A DNA stretch of 64,000 bases from positions 558,001 to 622,000 of the forward strand of contig JOAA01000001.1 in the NCBI GenBank assembly GCA_000720375.1. Direction: 5' to 3'. The translations under genes and the position numbers were made by a program. The notes under the pieces were generated by a model that was not told the origin of the DNA, searched no databases, and worked only from the letters and a program-made list of their open reading frames with translations. Each line of letters starts with the position of its first letter. Positions within the stretch are counted from its first letter, which is position 1. Origin of the DNA: Rhodococcus rhodnii (GTDB lineage: Bacteria > Actinomycetota > Actinomycetes > Mycobacteriales > Pseudonocardiaceae). Shown piece after piece: positions 25,115-33,469 of this stretch.

Positions 25115-26319
25115 CAGCCACCTCCCAGCAACGTCCCCAGCAGCCCGGCGAGCGGGCCCTGGTCGGCAGGCGGTGTCCCGTTCTGCGGCAGCAGGTCGGG
25201 CAGGATCGGTACGGGAATCGGCAACGGCAGCGGCCCGGTGTTGTTGCCGTACGACTGGCCAGGCGGCGCGATCAACGTCTGCCCGGAGTTGGACAGGTTG
25301 TTGATCATCTCGGTGAAGTCGAGGCTGAGCCTGGCGTCCACATTGAAGTAGTCGCCGCGCACGGCATTGACCGCATAGGACGGATACGGGTACGTGACCA
25401 GGTACTCCAGCGCGACCGGCAGTTTGTCCCCGGTCTCCACGAGCTTGCGCAAGGTCGGCTCAAGCAGTTTCAGGTCCGCGACCAGATCGGCCTTGCTGCG
25501 GTTCACCGTGTCCACGGCGACGCCCGACAACGTGTCCAGCGCGGTCAGCATTCCGGTCAGTTGGGCCCGCTGCTGTTCCAGCACCTTCAGGCCCGGGGAC
25601 AGGTTGTCCAGTGCGTTGGTGAGATTGCCGGTCTGGGCGACCAATGTGCCCGAGAGCTTGTTCAGTCCGTCGATCGCTCGCACGATGTTGCCGCGCTGGC
25701 CGTCCAATGCCGACACCATGGTCTTCACGTTGGCCAGTAACTCACGGATCTGCGTTTCGTTGCCGGCCAACGCTTGGTTGAGTTCGCCGACGATCGTCCG
25801 CAGTTGCTCGACACCGCCTCCGTTGAGCAGCATCGACAGCGCGCCCAGGACCTCTTCGACTTCGGGGTTGCGGTTGGTGCGACTCAACGGCACGACCGCG
25901 CCGTTGCTCAACTGACCTTGCGGCGGCTCGCCGACAGGCTCACGCAACTGCACGTACTTCTCGCCCAGCAGACTGGACTGCCGTAGTTCGGCACCGGCGT
26001 TCGCGGGCAACGTCACCGCGCCGTTGACGACCAGCGTCACCACGGCCATCTTGTTGTCCGGCGACAGTTCGATCTTCGAGACCCGGCCGACGGACACGTC
26101 GTTGACCTTCACGCTGGCCTGCGGCACCAGGTCGAGGACGTCGCCGAACTGGGCGGTGACCGTGTAGGGGTGGTCGCCGACGTCCGCGCCGCCTGGCAGC
26201 GGAGTGTTGTACAGCCCGCCGAACCCGCCCTCCGTGCATCCAGCAGCTACCGTCGCTGCCACCAGCAACGGCACCACCTTCAGGCCACGACGGCCACCCT
26301 TGGCGTCAATACCCGACAT
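25114..26319 (-). CDS. mceE: Mce-family lipoprotein (E position, LprN type)
   Basis: About 401 residues from the ATG at 26319, which follows a GGGGAG ribosome-binding site; a lipobox lies in LLVAATVAAGCTEGG. The MCE domain (YTVTAQFGDVLDLVPQASVKVNDVSVGRVSKI) and coiled helical region are typical of the fifth, lipid-anchored member. An in-frame ATG at 26496 overlapping the mceD stop would add about 59 residues encoded by a repeat tract; I prefer the shorter form because the lipoprotein signal must be N-terminal. Confidence 0.87.
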   Translation of the reverse strand: MSGIDAKGGRRGLKVVPLLVAATVAAGCTEGGFGGLYNTPLPGGADVGDHPYTVTAQFGDVLDLVPQASVKVNDVSVGRVSKIELSPDNKMAVVTLVVNGAVTLPANAGAELRQSSLLGEKYVQLREPVGEPPQGQLSNGAVVPLSRTNRNPEVEEVLGALSMLLNGGGVEQLRTIVGELNQALAGNETQIRELLANVKTMVSALDGQRGNIVRAIDGLNKLSGTLVAQTGNLTNALDNLSPGLKVLEQQRAQLTGMLTALDTLSGVAVDTVNRSKADLVADLKLLEPTLRKLVETGDKLPVALEYLVTYPYPSYAVNAVRGDYFNVDARLSLDFTEMINNLSNSGQTLIAPPGQSYGNNTGPLPLPIPVPILPDLLPQNGTPPADQGPLAGLLGTLLGGG

Positions 26320-26342
26320 CGACGGCTCCCCTGTCAAGCCAA

Positions 26343-26484
26343 GGTATCGGTGGGGTCCGACAGAATTGGGGGCGTGGCATGGGTATCGATGGGGTCCGAC
26401 AAAGTCGGGGGCGTGGCATGCTTTCGCGGCGTCGGGGGCCTGGCATGCCTTCGCGGCGTCGGGGCGTGGCATGCTTTCGCGGCG
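26343..26484. repeat. Tandem repeat tract between mceD and mceE
   Basis: Two 39-base units beginning GGTATCGRTGGGGTCCGACA and ending GGCGTGGCATG are followed by about two and a half shorter units of CTTTCGCGGCGTCGGGG plus a GGCATG end. All units share the GGCATG junction. The tract lies between the mceD stop and the mceE ribosome-binding site, and is in frame with mceE on the minus strand. The neighbouring junctions in this operon are only 1-4 bases, so it looks like a later expansion. Confidence 0.75.
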
Positions 26485-26492
26485 CGTGAATT

Positions 26493-27671
26493 TCATCGGC
26501 CCAGCACCTCCAGCAAGGGCACTGGAAGCGGTGGCAGTGTCCCGTTCTGCAGCGCGGTCAGGGTCTCGGCGACGGTCGGCAGCTTCAGCGTGCCGTCCAG
26601 CACGGGTGCCAGCTGCTTGCAGATGTCGGTCAATGTCGCCGGGACTGCCTTGGGCGTACCTGATTCGATCAGCCGGCACACCATCAGGATCGGCGGGTGC
26701 GTGAACTCGTTCAGGTCCGCGCGGACACCGATCGTGCCGGACGCGGCGTCGTAGGAATTGATCAGGTTGGTGGCACCGACCGGGGCGACGTCGAGGATCT
26801 CGGCGATCGCGGCCCGTTGGTCGACCAAGGCCTTGGTCACACCGGTCAGCTTCTCCACATTGGACGCCAGCAGGTCCTTGTTCTCGCCGACGAAGTCCTT
26901 CACATCACCGAGTGCCACCGCCAACGAGCTCAGCGCCTCGGCGACCTCTTCCCGGTCGTCCGCGAGGAACGTGCTGACGTCCGCCAGCCGGCCGTAAAAG
27001 TCGTGCACGGCCTTGTCGCTGTTGGCGAGCGCCTCGGTGAACTTGCCGAGACTGTCCACTGTGGAAAACAGGTCTTCGCGCGATCCTGACAACGTGTCCG
27101 CGGCGGCCGCGAGTTGTTTGACCGTGTCGTTGAGGTTCTGGCCGTTGCCTTTCAGTGTTCCGGCCAACGTGTCCAGCAGGTTCGACACGGAGCCGTCTTT
27201 GTTGGCGCCGTTCGGCCCGAGATCCGTGGTCAGCTTGTTCACGCTGGCATACAGGTCGTCCAGCTCGACCGGCGATGCGGTGTTGGCACGGTCGATGACC
27301 GCGCCGGTCGCCATCACGGGTCCGTCGGTGTACGCGGGAGTCAGCTGGACGTACCGGTCGGAGACCAACGAAGGCGCGACGATGATCGCCTTGGCCTGCG
27401 CGGGAACCTGGATGCCGGAGTCGAGCACCATGTCGACTTTGACCTGCTCGCCCACCGGCTGCACGTGCACGATCTCGCCCACCGGAACGCCGAGAACGCG
27501 GACCGCTGATCCTGAGTAGACACCGACGGTCTTGTCGAAGTACGCCGTGACACGCATTCCAGCGGGCGTCCTGAGCAGCCACAAGAGGCCGGCTGCCAGA
27601 ATCAGGCCGAGCACACAGATGGTCGCGACCATCCTGGCCGAGCCGAGCTGGCGCTGGGTCCGGAAGGTCAT
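26493..27671 (-). CDS. mceD: Mce-family protein (D position)
   Basis: 392 residues: an N-terminal anchor (MVATICVLGLILAAGLLWLL), an MCE domain (MRVTAYFDKTVGVYSGSAVRVLGVPVGEI) and a helical channel region. The ATG at 27671 overlaps the mceC stop (ATGA); the longer open frame upstream is a shadow. It is one subunit of the presumed heterohexameric Mce tube. Confidence 0.9.
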   Translation of the reverse strand: MTFRTQRQLGSARMVATICVLGLILAAGLLWLLRTPAGMRVTAYFDKTVGVYSGSAVRVLGVPVGEIVHVQPVGEQVKVDMVLDSGIQVPAQAKAIIVAPSLVSDRYVQLTPAYTDGPVMATGAVIDRANTASPVELDDLYASVNKLTTDLGPNGANKDGSVSNLLDTLAGTLKGNGQNLNDTVKQLAAAADTLSGSREDLFSTVDSLGKFTEALANSDKAVHDFYGRLADVSTFLADDREEVAEALSSLAVALGDVKDFVGENKDLLASNVEKLTGVTKALVDQRAAIAEILDVAPVGATNLINSYDAASGTIGVRADLNEFTHPPILMVCRLIESGTPKAVPATLTDICKQLAPVLDGTLKLPTVAETLTALQNGTLPPLPVPLLEVLGR

Positions 27672-28699
27672 CGGCCACCTCCGGAGATCGGCGGCAGGCA
27701 ACCGTCCGGGTTGATCGTCAAGCCGTTCGTCTTGCCCGGCCCGAGGTTGATGTAGGGCGGCAGCAACCCGCAAAGGTAACCTTCGAACCAACGCCCGTTT
27801 CCGGTCGTGTTGGTCGAAATCCGGACGAAGGGGGCGAGCGCCGCGAGCCCGCGGCTCAGGTTGTCCTGGTTGCGTTGTAGGAGTGAGGTCACCTTTTCCA
27901 GCTGCTGCAACGTCGGTTTGAGCTGGGTCCGGTTGTCGGCGACAAGCCCACGCAACTCGGTCGCGAGATCTCTGGTCCCCTTGAGCAACTGGTTGATCGC
28001 TTCCTTGCGGCGTTGGATCTCGGCGAGCAGCAGATTGCCGTCGTTGATCAGCTTGACGATCTGGTCGTTGCGGCCGGCCAGGGTCTTGGACACCTGACTG
28101 GTGTTGCCCAGCAGCTCGGCGAGTGCCTTGTCCCTGCTGGAAATCGTCTTGGACAGTGCCGAAAGGCCTTCCAGCGCACCGCGCATGTGCTCGGGCGTGT
28201 CCTTGAACGTGTCGGCGACGACTTGGAAGCTCTCCGCCAGCTTGGCCGTGTCCAAATTGTTCACCGTGCCGGCCAGGTCGCCGAGTGCCGAGTTCACGTC
28301 ATACGGGGTGGTCGTCCGTGTGCGCGGAATCGGCTCGCCGGGGTCCTGCGAGCCCGTGCCGCTGGGCTCCAGTGCGAGGTATTTCTCGCCAAGCAGCGTC
28401 TTGATGCCGATCGCTGCTTTGGTCTGATCGCCCAGCCGGACGTCCCGGACTTTGAACTTGACCCGGACCTGGTTCTTGTCCAGGGCCACTGTGGACACTT
28501 CGCCGACCTTCACACCGGCGATCTGGACTTCGTTGCCGTCCGCGAGACCCGCGGCTTCGCTGAAGTACGCGGAGTAGTGCGTTCCCGTGCCGATGATCGG
28601 CAGGTCGTCGGAGAAGAACACCGCCAGCGTCGACAACACCAGGATCGCCAGGGTCGCGGCCCCGACAACTGCCTGGTTGCGTTCCTTGAGAGGTTTCAC
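27668..28699 (-). CDS. mceC: Mce-family protein (C position)
   Basis: 343 residues starting at GTG 28699, which overlaps the mceB stop (GTGA). There is one transmembrane anchor (VVGAATLAILVLSTLAVFF), an MCE domain (YSAYFSEAAGLADGNEVQIAGVKVGEVSTV) and a long alpha-helical part. The C-terminus is GP/P-rich, as in other Mce proteins. Confidence 0.9.
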   Translation of the reverse strand: MKPLKERNQAVVGAATLAILVLSTLAVFFSDDLPIIGTGTHYSAYFSEAAGLADGNEVQIAGVKVGEVSTVALDKNQVRVKFKVRDVRLGDQTKAAIGIKTLLGEKYLALEPSGTGSQDPGEPIPRTRTTTPYDVNSALGDLAGTVNNLDTAKLAESFQVVADTFKDTPEHMRGALEGLSALSKTISSRDKALAELLGNTSQVSKTLAGRNDQIVKLINDGNLLLAEIQRRKEAINQLLKGTRDLATELRGLVADNRTQLKPTLQQLEKVTSLLQRNQDNLSRGLAALAPFVRISTNTTGNGRWFEGYLCGLLPPYINLGPGKTNGLTINPDGCLPPISGGGR

Positions 28700-29727
28700 G
28701 GGCCGCACCTCTCCGGCATTTCGGTCGTGGGCACCGGGAGCAACGTCATCTGCAGGTTCAACGCCGAGATCCCGACCGTGCCGGACATCCGGCACAGGTA
28801 GAAGTTCAGCCAGCTGCCGTAGCTGACCGCACGAGTGAACGTGTCGGCGCGATGCTCCAAACCCTTGAGCATGCCGTCCAGCAACGGTTCCTGCTTGTTC
28901 AGCGTCTCGGACAGCGTGCCCAGCAACCCGATGTCCTGTTTGAGCGGTGGCCTGGCTTGCTGCAGCAGACCCGCCGTGGTGTCGGTGAGCGCGCCCAGCG
29001 CCGAGATCGCCTCACCGATCGGCTGCCGATCACCCGACAGACCGGACACGAGCTGCTGCAGGCTCAGGATGAGATCCGAGACCTGGTCGGTCCTGCCGTT
29101 CACTGTGGTCAGGACAGTGTTGAGGTTGTCGACCAACTCGCCGATCACCTTGTCACGGCCCGCGATCGTGGAAGTCAACGTCGCGGTGTGCCGGAGGATC
29201 CCGTCGACCGTGCCGCCTTCCCCTTGCAGCACCTGGACGATCTCGAACGCGAGCTTGTTGACGTCCTCCGGGTTCAACGCCTGGAACAGCGGCCGGAAAC
29301 CATTGAACAGCACGGTCAGGTTCAACGCGGGTTTTGTGCGGTCGACCGGGATCGTCCCGCCCGGTGCCAGCAGTTCGGCGCTTCCCGTACCCATCCCCAG
29401 CGACAGGTAACGCTGCCCGACCAGATTGCGGTATTTGACGGTCGCGGTCGCCGAGGCTGGCAGCCTGCGGCCCGCGTCAATGTCGAACAGCACCTCGGCG
29501 TACTTGTCCTCGACGACCGAGAGCGCCTCGACCGTACCCACCTTCACGCCAAGAATGCGGACGTCATCGCCGATCTTCAGGCCGGACGCGTCCACGAACC
29601 TGGCCCGATAGCTGGACGTGTCGCCGAAGTTGCTGTTCGCGATGGTCGCACCGAGCAGGGCGGTCAGCGTGACCGTGATGACCGCGAAGACGACCATCTT
29701 GATGATCGGACCAGTGACACTCCTCAT
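28696..29727 (-). CDS. mceB: Mce-family protein (B position)
   Basis: 343 residues: anchor (IIKMVVFAVITVTLTALLGATI), MCE domain (YRARFVDASGLKIGDDVRILGVKVGTVEAL) and helical region. The ATG at 29727 overlaps the mceA stop. It is a subunit of the presumed sterol/lipid importer. Confidence 0.9.
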   Translation of the reverse strand: MRSVTGPIIKMVVFAVITVTLTALLGATIANSNFGDTSSYRARFVDASGLKIGDDVRILGVKVGTVEALSVVEDKYAEVLFDIDAGRRLPASATATVKYRNLVGQRYLSLGMGTGSAELLAPGGTIPVDRTKPALNLTVLFNGFRPLFQALNPEDVNKLAFEIVQVLQGEGGTVDGILRHTATLTSTIAGRDKVIGELVDNLNTVLTTVNGRTDQVSDLILSLQQLVSGLSGDRQPIGEAISALGALTDTTAGLLQQARPPLKQDIGLLGTLSETLNKQEPLLDGMLKGLEHRADTFTRAVSYGSWLNFYLCRMSGTVGISALNLQMTLLPVPTTEMPERCGP

Positions 29728-31052
29728 TCGACAGTCACCTCCGCCCCGCGATACACCGGCGCCATCAGGAAACTAGTCCATCTCGGCACCTCCTCCGGCC
29801 GCAAGCCCAGCTTCGGTGCCAGCAGTACGGACACCAAGTCCAGTTCCTGCTTGGTGTTCTCCACACCGGCGGCTTGCGGCGACGTGGAGCCGGGGATGAT
29901 CGAGGTCGTGCCGGTGTTCTTGGGCGGCGGAGGTTTCACCGAACCGTCCTTGATCGGCCCGCCCGGCGGGTACTGCGGGAACACCGCGGGCAGCTTGACC
30001 TGCTCGTAGCAGCGAGGCCCACGCTTGTCGTCGAACCGTGGAGTGTCCACACCGGGCAGATACTTGCCTCGGTTTCCGGTGAACTCCAACGTAACCCGCA
30101 TCATGTTCGGGTGCGCCTGGCCCTTGCCGAACGCTGATTCGGCGGCCGGGACCCGGTCGGCGATCTGTTCGAGCATGCACGGGTACTCAGGCGCGTACTT
30201 GGCCAGCACGTCCAGCGTCGGCTTCGCCGTGACCACGAGGTTGATCAGGTTGTTCTTGTTGACCTGGATGAAGTTCCCGAGGTCGATCGACGCGTTGGTC
30301 AAGGACCCGAACAGGTGCTGCAGGTTCGCCTGTTCGTCCACGATGGTCTTGGTCGTGGTGGTCAGGTCAGACAACGCCTGCAGCAGATCCGGCGCGGCCT
30401 GGTTGGCGGTTTCGGAGAACGAAGCGAGCAGTTGGATGTCCGCGGTCAGATCCGGCAACGCCGGGTTGATCTGCTTGAGGTAGTCGTTCAGCTGCACCAG
30501 CGTTTCGCCGAGCTGCTCGCCGCGGCCTTGCAACGCGGTGGAGATCGAGTTCAGCGTCATCGCCAGCTTCTCCGGCTGCACGGCTTGCAGGACCGGCATC
30601 ACGTTGTTCAGCACGCGTTCCAGCTCAATGGCCGACGAGCTGCGGTCCTGCGGGATGACCGACCCTTCGGTCAAGCGCTTGGTCTCCGGGCGTTGTGGCA
30701 CTTGCAACGCCACGTACCGCTCACCGAACAAGGTCTTGGGCAACAACCGAGCGGACACATTGGCCGGGATCACGTCGACTTTGTCCGGCTGCAGCGCCAG
30801 ATCCAGTACGGCGTGGTCGCCCATCGCGTGGATCGACCGCACCTCGCCGACGATCATCCCGCGAACCTTGACGTCCGCGCCCGCACGCATCTGGTTTCCG
30901 ATCGTGTCGGTCCGCAGGCTGACCATCACCACTGGCGTGAACGCCTTGCGGTACCCGGCGATCGTGAGCGTCAGGAACAGCCCGATGACCACCAGGAACA
31001 CCAGACCCAGCACGTGGTACTTCACCCGTGTCAATGGATTTTGGCTGATCAT
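29724..31052 (-). CDS. mceA: Mce-family protein (A position)
   Basis: 442 residues: anchor (VLGLVFLVVIGLFLTLTIAG), MCE domain (VVMVSLRTDTIGNQMRAGADVKVRGMIVGEV), helical region and a Pro-rich C-terminal tail (PPPKNTGTTSIIPG). It is the first of six Mce genes, with its ATG overlapping the yrbEB stop. The operon context points to mce4-type sterol import, which is inference. Confidence 0.9.
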   Translation of the reverse strand: MISQNPLTRVKYHVLGLVFLVVIGLFLTLTIAGYRKAFTPVVMVSLRTDTIGNQMRAGADVKVRGMIVGEVRSIHAMGDHAVLDLALQPDKVDVIPANVSARLLPKTLFGERYVALQVPQRPETKRLTEGSVIPQDRSSSAIELERVLNNVMPVLQAVQPEKLAMTLNSISTALQGRGEQLGETLVQLNDYLKQINPALPDLTADIQLLASFSETANQAAPDLLQALSDLTTTTKTIVDEQANLQHLFGSLTNASIDLGNFIQVNKNNLINLVVTAKPTLDVLAKYAPEYPCMLEQIADRVPAAESAFGKGQAHPNMMRVTLEFTGNRGKYLPGVDTPRFDDKRGPRCYEQVKLPAVFPQYPPGGPIKDGSVKPPPPKNTGTTSIIPGSTSPQAAGVENTKQELDLVSVLLAPKLGLRPEEVPRWTSFLMAPVYRGAEVTVE

Positions 31053-31909
31053 CCGGCTATCCGTACGGTCGTGGTGGATCCCCAGATCGCCAGGCTGAGG
31101 AAGAAGTCCAAGATGGACAGCATCACGATCGCCGCCCGCACCGCGCGGCCGACGGCCACGCCGACGCCCGCCGGCCCGCCGGTCGCGGTGTAGCCGTAGT
31201 AGCAGTGCGTCAGGATCACGACCACGCTGAACACGATCACCTTGAGGAACGACCAGAGCACGTCCTCTGGCGGCAGGAACAGGTGGAAGTAGTGGTCGTA
31301 CGTGCCCGCCGACTGGCCGTAGAAGTAGACAGTGACGGCGCGGGAAGCCAGATAGGAAGACAGCAAACCGACCGCGTACAACGGGATCACGGCCGCGATT
31401 CCGGCGAGGACTCGTGTCGTGACGAGATACGGCATGCTCGGGACGGCCATCGTCTCCAGGGCGTCGATCTCCTCGGAGATCCGCATCGCGCCAAGCTGCG
31501 CGGTGAAACCACAGCCGACCGTGGCCGAGAGCGCGAGTCCGGCGGAAAGCGGTGCCACCTCACGGGTGTTGAAGTAGGCCGACAAGAAGCCGGTCAGCGC
31601 ACCGGTTCCCAGCTGGTTGAGCGACGAATAGCCTTGCAGGCCCACGATCGTGCCGGTGAACAGCGTCATCCCGATCATCACGCCGAGGGTGCCGCCGATG
31701 ACCGCCAGCGCTCCCGTGCCGAAGCTGACCTCCGTCAGCAGGCGCATGACCTCCTTGGAATACCGCCGGATGGTACGCGGAGCCCACGCCAAAGCCCTGG
31801 CGTGGAACGACAACTGCTTACCGAGGTGTTCCAGGCCGTTGAAGGGGCGCGCCACGAGGTCCAGGATGGCCCCGCGAGGCTCCTGGTCCCTGGGCTCCAC
31901 CGCCGTCAT
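31049..31909 (-). CDS. yrbEB: YrbE/MlaE-family ABC permease (B)
   Basis: About 286 residues with five or six membrane segments and the MlaE core (GALTGFLSAYFNTREVAPLSAGLALSATVG ... EEIDALETMAVPSMPYLV). The ATG at 31909 joins the yrbEA stop as TGATG; an in-frame GTG lies one codon earlier. It pairs with YrbEA as the Mce transporter permease; the ATPase (MceG) is encoded elsewhere, as is usual in actinobacteria. Confidence 0.9.
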   Translation of the reverse strand: MTAVEPRDQEPRGAILDLVARPFNGLEHLGKQLSFHARALAWAPRTIRRYSKEVMRLLTEVSFGTGALAVIGGTLGVMIGMTLFTGTIVGLQGYSSLNQLGTGALTGFLSAYFNTREVAPLSAGLALSATVGCGFTAQLGAMRISEEIDALETMAVPSMPYLVTTRVLAGIAAVIPLYAVGLLSSYLASRAVTVYFYGQSAGTYDHYFHLFLPPEDVLWSFLKVIVFSVVVILTHCYYGYTATGGPAGVGVAVGRAVRAAIVMLSILDFFLSLAIWGSTTTVRIAG

Positions 31910-32703
31910 CACAAGCCCTTCGACGGCACGATCCGCAGGTATATCCCGGTCAGCACGACGTTGATCAGGAACAGCAGCAGGAACGTGATCACCACGGCCT
32001 GGTTGACCGCGTCACCGACGCCTTTCGGCCCGGCCGCGGGGTTGAGTCCCCGGTAGGCGGCCACGACCCCGGCGACGAAACCGTACAGCAGCGCTTTGAT
32101 CTCGCTGATCCACAAGTCCGGCAGTTGCGCGAGTGCGTTGAAACTGGCCAGGTACGCGCCGGGCGTGCCGCCTTGCATGATCACGTTGAAGAAGTAGCCA
32201 CCCATCGTGCCGACCACGCTGACCAGGCCGTTGAGCAGAACGGCCACCACCATCGCGGCCAGCACTCTCGGTACGATGAGCCGCTGGATCGGCGACACGC
32301 CGAGCACTTCCATCGCGTCGATCTCTTCACGGATCTTGCGTGCGCCGATGTCCGCGCACACCGCCGATCCACCCGCCCCGGCCACCAGAAGCGCTGTGAT
32401 CAGCGGACTCGCCTGCTGAACGATGGCCAACGCGCTGGCGGCGCCGGTGAACGACTGGGCACCGATCTGTTGGGTCAGCGAACCGAGCTGCAGCGCGATC
32501 ACCGCGCCGAACGGGATCGCGACCAGCGCCGTCGGCAGAATCGTGACGCTGGCGAAGAACCAGCACTGCTGGATGAACTCGCGGAACTGGAACGGGCGTT
32601 TCGGGATGGCCCGCAGCACTTCCCAAGCGAGCGTCGAGATCCGCCCCACCTGGCGCAGCGCGGCCACGCCTGGGGTTTTGGACCTCTTCGTCGAGGGATT
32701 CAT
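31909..32703 (-). CDS. yrbEA: YrbE/MlaE-family ABC permease (A)
   Basis: 264 residues from the ATG at 32703 (an upstream GTG at 32742 would overlap the preceding SDR gene). The MlaE core is GSAVCADIGARKIREEIDAMEVLGVSPIQRLIVPR, with five or six hydrophobic segments. Neither start has a strong ribosome-binding site, so coupling to the SDR stop 7 bases upstream is likely. Confidence 0.88.
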   Translation of the reverse strand: MNPSTKRSKTPGVAALRQVGRISTLAWEVLRAIPKRPFQFREFIQQCWFFASVTILPTALVAIPFGAVIALQLGSLTQQIGAQSFTGAASALAIVQQASPLITALLVAGAGGSAVCADIGARKIREEIDAMEVLGVSPIQRLIVPRVLAAMVVAVLLNGLVSVVGTMGGYFFNVIMQGGTPGAYLASFNALAQLPDLWISEIKALLYGFVAGVVAAYRGLNPAAGPKGVGDAVNQAVVITFLLLFLINVVLTGIYLRIVPSKGL

Positions 32704-32710
32704 AGGACGT

Positions 32711-33469
32711 TCAAAGTAGAGAGTGCGTGGCCGTCGCGCCACCGTCTGCCACGAATTCCGCTCCAGTGGAGTACGAACTTTCGTCGCTGGCCAGGAAAAC
32801 CTGCAGGTTGGCGATTTCCTCCGGTTGTCCGCACCGGCGCAACGCTACTCGCTTGCCCACCCGTTTCATGTCCACTTCCGCGCCACCGGCCGCGTCCCGG
32901 ACCATTTGGGTGTCGATCACGCCTGGGTGAATCGAGTTTACTCGTATATTCAGGTGGCCGAGTTCCATCGCGGCCGCCTTGGTCATCCCGCGGACAGCGA
33001 ACTTGCTGGCGGTGTAGGCCATCAGGAACGCCATGCCGCCGAGGCCTTCCACCGACGAGACGTTGATGATCGAGCCGCCCTTGGCTTCGGTCAGCGCCGG
33101 GATGGCCGCGCGCATGCCGAGGAACGTACCGACCTGGTTCACCTTGATCACCCGTTCGTACTCGGCCAATGTGGTGTCGACAATGGACTTCACATGCACG
33201 ATACCGGCATTGTTCACCAGCACGTTCAGCGCACCGAACTCCGTCAGTGTCCGCTCGACCGCGGCCGTCCAGTCCTCTTCGGACGTGACGTCAAGGTGCT
33301 GGTACACGGCGGCCGCACCGAGTTCGGCGGCGAGTTCCTTGCCTTGTTCGTCAAGGATGTCCGCGATGGTGACCTTCGCGCCTTCCTCGACGAACCGCCG
33401 GGCCGCCGCAGCGCCCTGTCCGCGCGCGGCTCCGGTAATGAGCGCGACCTTACCGTCCAAGCGTGCCAT
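32711..33469 (-). CDS. SDR-family NAD(P)-dependent dehydrogenase
   Basis: 252 residues of classical SDR: GAARGQGAAAA cofactor loop, NNAG motif, catalytic Ser in INVSSVEG and YTASK (Tyr/Lys). The closest named relatives by motif are 3-alpha/20-beta-hydroxysteroid dehydrogenases and glucose 1-dehydrogenase-like SDRs; the place in the mce operon favours a steroid or alcohol substrate. The ATG at 33469 abuts the aldehyde dehydrogenase stop; GTG at 33472 is an alternative. Confidence 0.85.
   Translation of the reverse strand: MARLDGKVALITGAARGQGAAAARRFVEEGAKVTIADILDEQGKELAAELGAAAVYQHLDVTSEEDWTAAVERTLTEFGALNVLVNNAGIVHVKSIVDTTLAEYERVIKVNQVGTFLGMRAAIPALTEAKGGSIINVSSVEGLGGMAFLMAYTASKFAVRGMTKAAAMELGHLNIRVNSIHPGVIDTQMVRDAAGGAEVDMKRVGKRVALRRCGQPEEIANLQVFLASDESSYSTGAEFVADGGATATHSLL

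Noticed and set aside
26343..26484. CRISPR-like array
   Set aside because: The repeats are directly tandem without unique spacers, and no cas genes are present.
26319..26496. Longer MceE with a repeat-encoded N-terminus
   Set aside because: Possible by frame, but it would bury the lipoprotein signal; the ATG at 26319 has a better ribosome-binding site. Kept as a finding, not as the CDS.
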